In this document: piece after piece, positions 18,392 to 26,428 of the stretch
Numbering within the stretch: the stretch's first letter is position 1
Layout: the number at the start of each line of letters is the position of its first letter
Made by a program: the position numbers and the translations under genes
The notes under the pieces: model-generated
The model's input: the letters and a program-made list of their open reading frames with translations, nothing else
Told to the model about the DNA's origin: nothing
The model's database searches: none
Origin: Sphingorhabdus profundilacus
GTDB taxonomy: Bacteria; Pseudomonadota; Alphaproteobacteria; Sphingomonadales; Sphingomonadaceae
Reading direction: 5' to 3'
Length of the DNA: 64,000 bases
Assembly: GCF_009769755.1 (NCBI RefSeq)
Contig: NZ_SDWJ01000002.1
Span: forward strand, 310,001-374,000

Positions 18392-18627
18392 TGCAGCGCG
18401 CGCTTTCCTTTGGAGATGCTGGCAGTCTCGCGTGCCTCCTTGACTGCTGCCAGGGTTTGTTCGTCGGGCGCTAAAAGCTCGAAGGGTAAAGCTTTGTCAT
18501 GCGCAACACGCGTCAACATCAGACGCACGGCATCGGAAACAGTAAGGCCCATCGCCGCTAGAACAGTGGCGGCCTCCTCCTTTACCGTTGCGTCAATGCG
18601 GGTCTGAACCAGTGCATTTGCAACCAT
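18388..18627 (-). CDS. RelB/DinJ-family antitoxin-like protein leading the R-M-like operon
   Basis: 79 residues. The N-terminal half (TRIDATVKEEAATVLAAMG, then TVSDAVRLMLTRVAHD) is the ribbon-helix-helix signature of RelB/DinJ antitoxins. No RelE/YafQ toxin gene follows; its stop overlaps the ATG of the DNA methylase instead (ATGA). RelB-type proteins bind their own promoters, so the likely job is autoregulating the restriction-modification operon, in the way C proteins do elsewhere. That role is inference. Confidence 0.82.
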   Translation of the reverse strand: MVANALVQTRIDATVKEEAATVLAAMGLTVSDAVRLMLTRVAHDKALPFELLAPDEQTLAAVKEARETASISKGKRALQ

Positions 18628-19343
18628 TGCGCTCTCCCGTTGTTGCTGCCGTGAATGACAATGTGATTCACTAGAAATACCTAGGCCGTTTTCGGACGCA
18701 TTTCAAAGCATTAGCGTTGCAGCGCTTTCTGATGACAGATTGCATGCCGGGGTAGCAGCCGGACGCTCCGAGGATCAGCCTTTGCACGGGAAATTTTGTA
18801 CTATTTGTATACCGCGACTCGAGCGCGCTTCTCCCCGAATTAAAGCTATGCGAACGTTCCTCAACGAAGTGAAATGAGTTGATTACAGTTAATGCCGAAA
18901 GATAGCTTACCGGCGAGGTCGGGAATTAGTGAATGGCTGAGGAGAAAGCGGCACCTTCGGATACACGCTCGGATACACACGGTCGGTTCTTAACATACTG
19001 ACGCGGCCTTTCCAACCTCTCTGGCCCCTCACTAGAGGCGTCGGAAAGCTCATAAGCGAAAGGTTTTGAGAACGTTGTGTAGCGGCCCGGCGGCTAACCG
19101 CGCTTTGACATAACCGTAAGCAGGCGAAGACATTTTTGACTGGTGAAAGCAGTATCGTGACTGCCGTTCGTATACACGTCGAAATACATAACGGGTTTGT
19201 CCCTATCCAAGCCCGCTCAGAAAGCCGCCCTGCAGGGTTTGACCCCCTTTTCGCATGAGAGAGGTTCGCGTTGGTGAAAACGCAATATATTGTGCCGTAA
19301 ACTCTGCTGTGTTTTTTCTTTAATGAATTGAAGGAGAAAGCCC
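18628..19343. other. 716-bp intergenic region with paired GGATACAC octamers
   Basis: No credible gene on either strand. It must hold the promoter of the leftward R-M-like operon. At 18959-18966 and 18971-18978 are two GGATACAC octamers (reverse complement of GTGTATCC, 12-bp period), matching the paired octamers near the island ends. This may be the scar of an earlier insertion. Confidence 0.5.
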
Positions 19344-19682
19344 ATGCTTAGTGCTACAATGGAAGTAGATACGGACCAAGTTACTCTAGAAGCTGCCCGA
19401 TTAGTGAAGCTCGCAAGTGTCGCGTGCAAAAAATGGGAATGCACCGGGATGCCCGAAGAAGTCAGCGAAACTGCAGCCGACGCGCTCGACATTACTCATA
19501 GCGTCATTCGCTTGGAAGCAGAAGAGACGGGCGAATCTATGATTGACCAACTTCCTGAGACGCGACGTGGACGGTTACTGGCAGCAGCATGGCTTTTGGT
19601 CCTCGCTGGTACGGACGAACACGGGGAAAGCCTCGATCTCGCGATAGCATCTAAGCTGTTATGCCAAGCGGCAGAAGCATAG
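19344..19682 (+). CDS. Hypothetical protein, 112 aa
   Basis: AAGGAG at 19331-19336 precedes ATG 19344, so this is probably a real gene. The product is small, acidic and helical (RRGRLLAAAWLLVLAG in the middle of the second half, then a C-terminal helix). No family is recognised. The 3' end of the gene with its downstream sequence is duplicated 2966 bp away at 22542-22759, so this is the intact parent copy. It lies upstream of the DnaA-like fusion gene, on the same strand but 401 bp apart. Confidence 0.6.
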   Translation: MLSATMEVDTDQVTLEAARLVKLASVACKKWECTGMPEEVSETAADALDITHSVIRLEAEETGESMIDQLPETRRGRLLAAAWLLVLAGTDEHGESLDLAIASKLLCQAAEA

Positions 19683-19793
19683 GAACAATTTGCAGTGTCA
19701 GCTGTCGTTGACCAGTAACTTGCGATTGCCCAGACATCGTCTGACATTCGCTCGCCTCACTAATGTCAGCTCCAAAATATATCTGGTGTATTT
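19576..19793 (+). repeat. 218-bp direct repeat, copy 1
   Basis: Covers the last 107 bp of the 112-aa gene plus 111 bp downstream. It aligns without gaps to 22542-22759 with a few substitutions. The two copies flank the DnaA-antitoxin/RES toxin pair. The rest of the gap to 20083 shows no gene. Confidence 0.85.
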
Positions 19794-20083
19794 GACCGAA
19801 ACGACCACAACAGGTGGTGTCCCGCGTAGGCAAAATTGAGTCGCCTACTTATCGTCGTTTTCGTTGACCATCGGTATGATGCGAGTTGGCAGGAAGCTCA
19901 ACATTGGGGGTATGTTTTGCTTAGCTTAAAAAGGCAGGCAAGGCGATATCGTACAGATTTTCGCCGGACTCTTATCAACATCTCAGACTTGCGCCTGATC
20001 GCATGCTGGCGTTGTCGCCATTGACGAAGTTGATGATGTTGACGATATAGTAGGCAAATCGAGTCAAAAGGTATCCCAGCACT

Positions 20084-21820
20084 ATGGAAAAGACCAAAAC
20101 CCACGCCGACATTCGGAAAGCCAATGCACCCACAGGTGACGAAACCGTCGTGATCTATGCACAAACAAATTTGGGCATTCCCGACGAGCAATCGGCGACA
20201 TTGCGAGAGGGCAATATCGTCAGCAATCACAGGGTCGTTTTGAACACGGCCAAGCGCGGGAGGCTTGTGGACGTTAAACTCCCTCAAAACATGTCCCTAC
20301 TCGAAAAAAAAAATATCTATACACCGGTCGTGCTTTCGCAAATCGGGTGGAATGAGAGGCGTGCTCGGCAATTCGTTCGAGACATCGAGTCCATCGCCGA
20401 GGCCCCGACGTCGCTACGATCTAAACTCGTGGATCTGATCATTCGTGGCATTGCAGGCAGCCACCTGATGGTCGCCAAAGAAACCCAGAAAGTGGTGGCG
20501 ATGACAGAAATGATCCACAACATTGTCGCCGCCCAATCGGCCGTTGAAGCCTTGCCCGTCCGCTCGGCGCTCGATCCGCGGCTCACCTTTGCCAATTTCG
20601 TTTGTGGCCCGACCAATGTGCTCGCAGTCACCGCCGCCGAGCGCGTCGCGACGAAAGACAAGCCCTTGTTCAACCCGCTCTACTTGCAGGCGGCAACGGG
20701 GCAGGGCAAGACGCACCTGATGCACGCGATCGGCCATGCCTATGCGCAGGTCAATCCCGACGCGCAGATCATCTATATGTCGGCCGAAAAGTTCATGATG
20801 GAATTTGTGACCGCGATGCGGCGCAAGGAAGTCATGGAGTTCAAGGCACGGCTGCGTGCGGTCGATGTGCTTTTGATCGACGATATCCAGTTCATGATCG
20901 GCAAGGTTTCGACGCAGGAAGAGTTCCTGCACACGATCGACGCAATCATCGGCGCGGGCAAGCGCCTCGTCGTTGCCGCCGACCGTGCGCCGCAGGCTTT
21001 GGATGGCGTCGATCAGCGGATACTGTCGCGGCTGTCGATGGGCTTGGTAGCGGATATCCAGCCCCCCGATCTTGAGCTTCGCCGTGCGATCCTTAACCAG
21101 CGGCTCGCATCGATGCCCGACACGCAGGTAGGTGAGGATGTGATCAAATTCCTCGCGCGCACCATCAGCCGCAACGTCCGCGAACTCGAAGGCGGGCTCA
21201 ACAAGCTGGTCGCCTATGCGCAACTGACCGGCCAACCGATCACGCGGACGCTGGCCGAGGAGCAGCTGAAGGATATCCTCCCGGCCGCCGCTACCAACCA
21301 AACGCTTGGTCGCGTGGAGGTCGTAATAACCGGCGTGGACCAGCCACAACAAAAATCGCACGAGGCCGGCCCTTGGGAAAGTTCGATGCCCACCCTGTCG
21401 AAACCCGAAGCTATCGCTGCGGCGCAAGAGAATGGAGATCCGGAAGCAAATGTGCGCGCGTATGCGCGCAAAGCGGGTCGGCAACTGGATGCGTGGGCCG
21501 GTGAATTATTGGGAGCCATTGCGATCAAGGATCGCTTCAATATTAGTCCCCAGATGCTGAGTCAGTACCGCAAAAAAGGCCATGTTATAGCCTTTCCAAA
21601 TGGTCGCACGAAGTTCCGGTATCCCGAAGAACAGTTCCGCGAACGAGCCATTCTCCCCGATACCGAACCAGTTCTAAGGCTCGCTGGCTCACCTATCAGC
21701 GCATGGCATTGGTTGGTTCACATGGCGCCCACACTTGGGCACAAAAGACCAATCGATCTTTTGTGGACCGGTGAGCGCGAAGCGGTCATCGAAGCAGCCG
21801 AACTGCAATTCGGCCAATAA
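20084..21820 (+). CDS. DnaA AAA+ core fused to an Xre/MbcA/ParS-type antitoxin
   Basis: 578 residues in one uninterrupted frame. Residues ~1-160 are an unrecognised helical domain. Residues ~163-400 are a full DnaA domain III: LDPRLTFANFVCG, FNPLYLQAATGQGKTH with Walker A near 205, LLIDDIQF (Walker B) near 264, RILSRLSMGL and RNVRELEGGLNKL (sensor II). DnaA domain I and the DnaA-box-binding domain IV are absent. Instead residues ~465-578 have the HTH and toxin-binding layout of antitoxins that partner RES toxins (MLSQYRKKGHVIAFPNG, YPEEQF, AWHWLVHMAP, PIDLLWTGE). The stop overlaps the start of a RES toxin gene (TAATG). I infer an ATP-responsive antitoxin. It cannot be a replication initiator of the usual kind without domain IV. 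Confidence 0.85.
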   Translation: MEKTKTHADIRKANAPTGDETVVIYAQTNLGIPDEQSATLREGNIVSNHRVVLNTAKRGRLVDVKLPQNMSLLEKKNIYTPVVLSQIGWNERRARQFVRDIESIAEAPTSLRSKLVDLIIRGIAGSHLMVAKETQKVVAMTEMIHNIVAAQSAVEALPVRSALDPRLTFANFVCGPTNVLAVTAAERVATKDKPLFNPLYLQAATGQGKTHLMHAIGHAYAQVNPDAQIIYMSAEKFMMEFVTAMRRKEVMEFKARLRAVDVLLIDDIQFMIGKVSTQEEFLHTIDAIIGAGKRLVVAADRAPQALDGVDQRILSRLSMGLVADIQPPDLELRRAILNQRLASMPDTQVGEDVIKFLARTISRNVRELEGGLNKLVAYAQLTGQPITRTLAEEQLKDILPAAATNQTLGRVEVVITGVDQPQQKSHEAGPWESSMPTLSKPEAIAAAQENGDPEANVRAYARKAGRQLDAWAGELLGAIAIKDRFNISPQMLSQYRKKGHVIAFPNGRTKFRYPEEQFRERAILPDTEPVLRLAGSPISAWHWLVHMAPTLGHKRPIDLLWTGEREAVIEAAELQFGQ

Positions 21821-22416
21821 TGGACCCGATCATCAAACATTTTCGACGCGCAACCCGTGTCGAAACGATGCCTTCTCATGTCCTACGAATTTACGATGAA
21901 ACCAAAGGCTACACGCCGCTGGGTTTCGGCTATGCGAACACACGCTTCTCATCGCCGAGCAAGGACTTTGCGGTAATCTATACCGCCAATGACCTGATTG
22001 CGGCACTCCTGGAGGTTGTAATCCGCGATACACTCAATTGGACGAAAAACCGCGCCATACCGATATCTGAATTGGAAAAGCACCGGATCGCCTCGCTCAA
22101 GCCGCCGGCAGAAATGACCTTGCTCAGGCTAGATAAAAATCTGTGTTCGCGAGCTGGAATCGATACCGATGTGATTATGTCATCGCACCAAGATAAATCC
22201 CGACAACTTAGCCAAACCTTATTCGATCAAATCACCTCGGCCGAAGGGATCCTATACCCGAGCCGCTTTCGCAACAACGATATCTGCTTGGCGACATATA
22301 TAAAACCAGGCTCTACGCCGCCGTTCGATGTCGCAGCCGACATGCCGCTTATCAAACACCCGATGCTCAAACCAGCTCTGATCGAACTCGACATTGTTAT
22401 CGATGAAGACCACTGA
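21820..22416 (+). CDS. RES-domain toxin (NAD+-degrading family)
   Basis: 198 residues, starting at ATG 21820 within the antitoxin stop. RES hallmarks are present: GFGYANTRFSSPSKDFAVIYTA (an Arg and a Tyr of the active-site pocket), then AALLEVVIRD with the conserved Glu, and a late Ser-containing SAEGILYPSRF. RES toxins deplete NAD+ and arrest growth; neutralisation is by the antitoxin's C-terminal domain. Toxin and antitoxin lie in the usual antitoxin-first order and are translationally coupled, so this looks like a working type II pair despite the unusual partner. Confidence 0.85.
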   Translation: MDPIIKHFRRATRVETMPSHVLRIYDETKGYTPLGFGYANTRFSSPSKDFAVIYTANDLIAALLEVVIRDTLNWTKNRAIPISELEKHRIASLKPPAEMTLLRLDKNLCSRAGIDTDVIMSSHQDKSRQLSQTLFDQITSAEGILYPSRFRNNDICLATYIKPGSTPPFDVAADMPLIKHPMLKPALIELDIVIDEDH

Positions 22417-22541
22417 AATCGGTAGCCTCATGCCCCAGAAAGATCAGGCCCATGAGGGCTGCAGGGGCAAAATCATGTATTTTTCGAGTGGAAACTGCTG
22501 CCAACATTGCTGCCTTCCAAGCGACCCATTGAGCGGTTCGA

Positions 22542-22759
22542 TACTGGCAGCAGCATGGCTTTTGGTCCTCGCTGGTACGGACGGACACGGGGAAAGCCTC
22601 GACCTCGCGATTGCATCTAAGCTGTTGTGCCAAGCAGCAGAAGCATAGGACCAATTTGCAGTGTCATCTTTCGTTGACCAGTAACTTGCGATTGCCCAGA
22701 CATCGTTTGGCATTCGCTCACTTCACTAATGTCAGCTCCCCAATATATCTGGTGTATTT
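22542..22759 (+). pseudogene. 218-bp direct repeat, copy 2 (truncated copy of the 112-aa gene)
   Basis: Only the last 35 codons of the 112-aa protein (frame ending at 22648) and 111 bp of downstream sequence are present, aligned without gaps to 19576-19793. There is no 5' end or ribosome site, so it is a fragment. It follows the RES toxin gene by 125 bp. Confidence 0.8.
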
Positions 22760-22804
22760 CCGTGATAGCCTCTGAAATGTTCCGCTTTGTTTAACCAAAA
22801 ATCC

Positions 22805-22924
22805 CTGACATCCTGACATTACAAATGGGAGATATTTTGGGAAAAGTACGAAGGAAAGCATTTACCTTACCATTCGTAAAAGCGGATCAGCAGAGAGGCG
22901 GCGTCATGAGTGTCAGGGTGTCAG
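22805..22924. repeat. Inverted repeat CTGACATCCTGACA ... TGTCAGGGTGTCAG
   Basis: 14-bp arms at 22805-22818 and 22911-22924, one mismatch, 92 bp apart. Each arm is itself a doubled TGTCAG. A third copy (TGTCAGGTTGTCAG) occurs at 38467-38480. Could be a protein-binding site or a stem; nothing else is seen in 22760-22945. Confidence 0.4.
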
Positions 22925-22945
22925 CAGCAAAGGCTCAGAAGCCCG

Positions 22946-23464
22946 TTATAGTCGGGGCTGAGGTTCAAGGTCATTCGCAAGGTGTTTTGCCAAATATGGT
23001 TGGGTTTGGCCGAGCCATCTTTCGATCCATACAATCGCGCGATCGACCCACATAAGCAGCTCTCGTAAAGGCGAACCGTCTGGATAGTGCCTACGAAGCG
23101 TCGACTTAAGTTCTTCCAGATACGGAACCAGCTGATCGCGATCTAATTTGTCGGGACGGGTGTAATCTAGACCATCGTAATACAGATTGAGAAATGTTTC
23201 CTGATCCAATTCATCGACCTTATATTCGCGCATGACATATTCATCCAAATTGCCGCGAACTTGATTGAGACAATTTTCGACATGTAAACGTCCTTCGGTC
23301 GCTTTGAGCACCGATTTGATGATCAGGGCGCTGCGTTGATGGGCATCAATTGGCATCTTACCATTCGGCCGGAACTGCTGACCCGCAAAGCTATGATTAT
23401 AGAGTAGCGCACCTTTTCTACTTGCATTCCCGGACCGCATTCCTTTTGAAATTTTTCGGGGCAT
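22946..23464 (-). CDS. Hypothetical protein, 172 aa
   Basis: ATG 23464 follows AGGAGT at a good distance. The first ~35 residues are basic and glycine-rich; the rest is helical and acidic, with many aromatic residues (LNLYYDGLDYTRPDKLD, MWVDRAIVWIERWLG). No known motif. It stands alone between the toxin-antitoxin region and the peptide-modification operon, and its codons are AT-richer than those of the neighbours to its right. Confidence 0.6.
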   Translation of the reverse strand: MPRKISKGMRSGNASRKGALLYNHSFAGQQFRPNGKMPIDAHQRSALIIKSVLKATEGRLHVENCLNQVRGNLDEYVMREYKVDELDQETFLNLYYDGLDYTRPDKLDRDQLVPYLEELKSTLRRHYPDGSPLRELLMWVDRAIVWIERWLGQTQPYLAKHLANDLEPQPRL

Positions 23465-23997
23465 AAAGATTACTCCTGTACAATGTGGAGATCATCTTTT
23501 AGCAGCAAAGTGCAATTTACTCTATATAATTCAATATGTTAATAAGGTGTCATAAGCTCCCAAGAGCTTACATTCAAAAATATATTTTCCGTATGTAGCC
23601 ACTTTGAGCCAATATTAAGTCGACCCGATTCGAACCATATTACATTCCTTTGAAGCAGAGGGTCAGGCGCGGAAACAGGGCCACAAGATATGATACAATC
23701 CGTGTGTATCCTTCTGTGTATCTCAACCGCTTATATGTGTAGTTATTTGAGCGGTCGACTGTACTTGAGCCGGAAGCCGACCGTTCTCCTTATGGCAATG
23801 TGACCTCGGAGATTTTTGTACGGAGATATTGAATGGCCGCTTCCGCTAACAAAGCTGTCGTTCGAGCGCTCAAACGATATCCTTGATAGCGGCAGTTCGT
23901 CCAGTGGGTTTTGGCCAGACCCAATAGACTCTTCGTTGGTGACCCTGCGTACAACTCAACGGAGGAAAGCGTGCAATCCAATCGCGCTTGCGCGCAC
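23465..23997. other. 533-bp gap with paired GTGTATCC/T octamers
   Basis: AT-rich beside the 172-aa gene and without a believable gene. GTGTATCC at 23704-23711 and GTGTATCT at 23716-23723 (12-bp period) repeat the motif seen at both island ends. It separates module (iii) from the differently composed, GC-rich module (iv), consistent with a junction between acquired segments. Confidence 0.45.
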
Positions 23998-24291
23998 TCA
24001 CTGAAGCTCGACGCATTCCCAGGTAATGGGTGCGCCATCGGCAAGCGTACCCGCCCCGGCGGTACCAATCGCCAAGCCGTCAAGGCCTAATATCTTTAAG
24101 ATCAGCTCGCCCGACCCGGCATGGCAGGCGGCGATGCCAGCGAGTAAATCAAACGTGCCGGCGTCACACGAGAGCACGCCTTTCGGATCAGTGGTCTGCC
24201 AAGTGTTGGCAGCGCGTCTTAGCGTAATGTCGAATTTGCGCTCAGGCTGTGTCGCTTCCTGGCAACCTAATATCGCACCCGACCACGCCAT
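23998..24291 (-). CDS. Small protein of 97 aa at the end of the peptide-modification operon
   Basis: ATG 24291 has AGGGAG 6 bases upstream, a better ribosome site than most genes of this operon. The product is compact, with cysteines near residues 10, 42, 55 and 92 and a glycine/alanine-rich second half (LGLDGLAIGTAGAGTLADG). No family is recognised. Last in the leftward row of genes, 145 bp after the oxygenase-kinase gene. It could be a substrate, an accessory protein or an immunity-like factor; there is nothing to decide between these. Confidence 0.55.
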   Translation of the reverse strand: MAWSGAILGCQEATQPERKFDITLRRAANTWQTTDPKGVLSCDAGTFDLLAGIAACHAGSGELILKILGLDGLAIGTAGAGTLADGAPITWECVELQ

Positions 24292-24436
24292 GCTGCGCTC
24301 CCTTGTTTTGTGAAGACGTTATTCCGACTCCGATAATTTCGATCGATACTCGTTATCCCTCCGCTAGACAAGCAAGTGCAGGCCATCGTTGGTTGTTCGC
24401 AAAACGTCCCGACCGAACTGCGCCGTCACTGTTCGA

Positions 24437-26272
24437 TCATCCAAGGACTTGGTCCGTCAGGCGAAGGATATCTTGGACGGCAGCCTCAGCAGCGCGATGA
24501 CGGCCCTCGAAATGATTTGTGTGGAAGCGCTTGAGCATCAGCAACAACTCGCCCAATGTGAGCAGAGCGCGGTCCGTTACGCCGCCCTCTGCCCAATAAC
24601 CTGTCAAAGCCGCGCAATGGAGCGACGCATCCGAGACCCACGTCCCGCTGCGCGTCTGCCGTGTTGCGTAGCGCAAAGGTGCGAAGTCGAATTCTGGAGG
24701 CCCGATCGTCGCCTCATCCCAGTCGATGATCCGCACACCTTCGTCGCTCACGATTGCATTGCCGGCGTGAAGGTCCCCGTGCAGCAGCGCCCAACGCACG
24801 GCCGCCATCTCGAAGTGACCGCGTCGCAGTAGGTCCGCGTGCCTATCTCCGATCCGCCGCTCCAGCGCCGGCGTACAAAGGCCATATAGTCGCTCTTTCA
24901 GCCATGCCTCGCCGTCGGCTTTGACGCTCGACGGCCCGAGCCCGGTTCGGAAACTGGAAAAGCCCACGCGGTGCAACGTCGCTAGGCGCCTGCCGAGATC
25001 CACGAAGTCTGGCGGCGCCGCGCATTCGCCCGCGCTTGACCCGGTAATCCAAGAAACGAGCTCCCATGGCGGGCGCTCCACAACTGCGCAGCCATCACGA
25101 TAAGCATGGATCATGGCGCTGCCGGGAAACGCAATCCGCTCGCTCCGAGCGGAGTTAGTCGCTGCCGTCCGGGCAGCGTCGTGCGTGCGGCCGGTGTTAT
25201 GCTCGACAAGGTCTGCGCACAATGCCGATTTGACGAGCCAGCCGTCCTCCTCCTGCGCCGATACACGTCGTCGAATGCGCAGTGCGAGATCGTCCCCTCC
25301 GCTCGTCCGAAGGCGATAGATGTCGTTTACGGCTCCTTGACGGTACTCGTCGATCCGAACCTGACCCGCTCCGCCTAGCGTTTTGAGGACGGTCTCGAGC
25401 ACGACGCGCCGCGCCAGTTCCGGCACATACCAGTCGGCCGCCTTTTGTGGGATATGCGGCTTCAGGTTAGCCTGCAGAAACCCACGCAGCATGAGAGCGC
25501 GATCGGGGCTCTCTGCGCCGAGGCTGGAGGCATCGTGGATCATATTCTCGGTCGGCGCGAGGTAGGCTTCTCCCGGGCGTATCTCTAACCGAAAGACGCG
25601 CCGATCACTCTGCAGAAGAAATTGCCGAGCGATGTCACGGCCCGTTTCGTCAGACCATCCCAAAGTCTCGTCCATCCCTGCGACCTCGTAGGGGACGAAC
25701 AAAAGATAACGGGGATAAGCGCCGACATTGACGACGAGGCGATTGCTGCCACGTCGACGCTCGGCGAGCACAAAGCCGTCCCAACTATCGACATGAAGGC
25801 CGGCCAAACTACGGTCAGGATTCGGAGTAACCGTGTTGAGCCCTGCGGGACTTTGCGAAACGCAGGCACTGAGCGCAGGTCCGAACAACGCCAAGCTGTC
25901 ATCACGGTCGAGCAGCGCGCTAAGTTGCGTCTGAATGGCGGGCGGTGCGATGTGCAGCGAATCTTGGGCCGCAATCGCCTCCTGCTCGGCAGCGATTGCG
26001 GCGAGTTCCGCTATGAAGTCCGTGCTCGGCGCCATCAGCACCAAGCTTGCGTAGCTCGGTACTTCCTCCGGTCTCCGGCTCGTAAGGCCGGCGAACTCCG
26101 CATCCGAAAGAGCCCGCCATGCCGTCGAGGGGACGAGGGCACCGGCTTCGTATGACCCCTCGCGCGGTGGCGGTAGGACAGCGGCGGAAGTCGCCTCGCT
26201 TGCTGCCAGTCGTACCCGCAACCGGTCTGCGGACAGATGCGTGGACCAAAGGGTAATAGTGTCCTTCAGCAT
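24437..26272 (-). CDS. Fusion of a 2-oxoglutarate/Fe(II) oxygenase-like domain and an aminoglycoside-phosphotransferase-like kinase
   Basis: 611 residues. N-terminal half: GLHVDSWDG near residue 178 gives an HxD pair, NMIHDAS near 265 a distal His, and RALMLRGF a following Arg, the order expected of Fe(II)/2-oxoglutarate oxygenases with a double-stranded beta-helix. C-terminal half (from about residue 310): kinase-like fold with HGDLHAGN near 520 (catalytic loop) and IIDWDEATIGPPEFDFA (metal-binding Asp), as in APH/choline-kinase-type phosphotransferases. It lies in the operon with radical SAM and cupin-like genes, so peptide hydroxylation plus phosphorylation is my inference; antibiotic resistance is less likely. 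ATG 26272 has no clear ribosome site. Confidence 0.75.
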   Translation of the reverse strand: MLKDTITLWSTHLSADRLRVRLAASEATSAAVLPPPREGSYEAGALVPSTAWRALSDAEFAGLTSRRPEEVPSYASLVLMAPSTDFIAELAAIAAEQEAIAAQDSLHIAPPAIQTQLSALLDRDDSLALFGPALSACVSQSPAGLNTVTPNPDRSLAGLHVDSWDGFVLAERRRGSNRLVVNVGAYPRYLLFVPYEVAGMDETLGWSDETGRDIARQFLLQSDRRVFRLEIRPGEAYLAPTENMIHDASSLGAESPDRALMLRGFLQANLKPHIPQKAADWYVPELARRVVLETVLKTLGGAGQVRIDEYRQGAVNDIYRLRTSGGDDLALRIRRRVSAQEEDGWLVKSALCADLVEHNTGRTHDAARTAATNSARSERIAFPGSAMIHAYRDGCAVVERPPWELVSWITGSSAGECAAPPDFVDLGRRLATLHRVGFSSFRTGLGPSSVKADGEAWLKERLYGLCTPALERRIGDRHADLLRRGHFEMAAVRWALLHGDLHAGNAIVSDEGVRIIDWDEATIGPPEFDFAPLRYATRQTRSGTWVSDASLHCAALTGYWAEGGVTDRALLTLGELLLMLKRFHTNHFEGRHRAAEAAVQDILRLTDQVLG

Positions 26273-26341
26273 CGGCGAACGAGCGCAGCATCAACAAGGT
26301 TCGCGGATGGCGGCGGAGGGCCTCGGCCGCGTTGCGACGCA

Positions 26342-26419
26342 TCACCCGGAACGAGATCCTGAGAGCCATTCGCTTCCCGCCGACGGGCCAGCGTAATCGA
26401 CCATTGGGTTGCTGTCCAT
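26342..26419 (-). CDS. Possible 25-aa peptide gene
   Basis: Short ATG-started frame in the 156-bp gap between the two enzyme genes, with GAGG 8 bases upstream. The product is Ser/Gly-rich with one Trp and one Tyr. It may be a leader or a chance frame; another frame from ATG 26369 overlaps it. Reported because the neighbours look like peptide-modifying enzymes. Confidence 0.2.
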   Translation of the reverse strand: MDSNPMVDYAGPSAGSEWLSGSRSG

Positions 26420-26428
26420 ATCACCGCC

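Noticed and set aside
20414-21484. 356-codon leftward frame opposite the DnaA-like gene
   Set aside because: Its composition mirrors the strongly conserved DnaA core on the other strand; no ribosome site or family resemblance.
23625-23640. GATTCGAACC looking like a tRNA T-arm on the reverse strand
   Set aside because: No acceptor or anticodon stem can be built around it, and it does not match the tRNA-Val core.
23790-24083. 97-codon leftward frame overlapping the small operon gene
   Set aside because: It overlaps the start-supported frame 23998-24291 on the same strand and has no ribosome site.
24437-26272. Antibiotic-resistance phosphotransferase
   Set aside because: The APH-like half is fused to an oxygenase-like domain and lies in a radical SAM operon, so resistance is not supported by context.
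25920-26369. 149-codon frame overlapping the start of the oxygenase-kinase gene
   Set aside because: Most of it lies out of frame within the 611-aa gene and has an Arg/Pro-rich shadow composition; only the first ~30 codons are outside it, so I did not call it.
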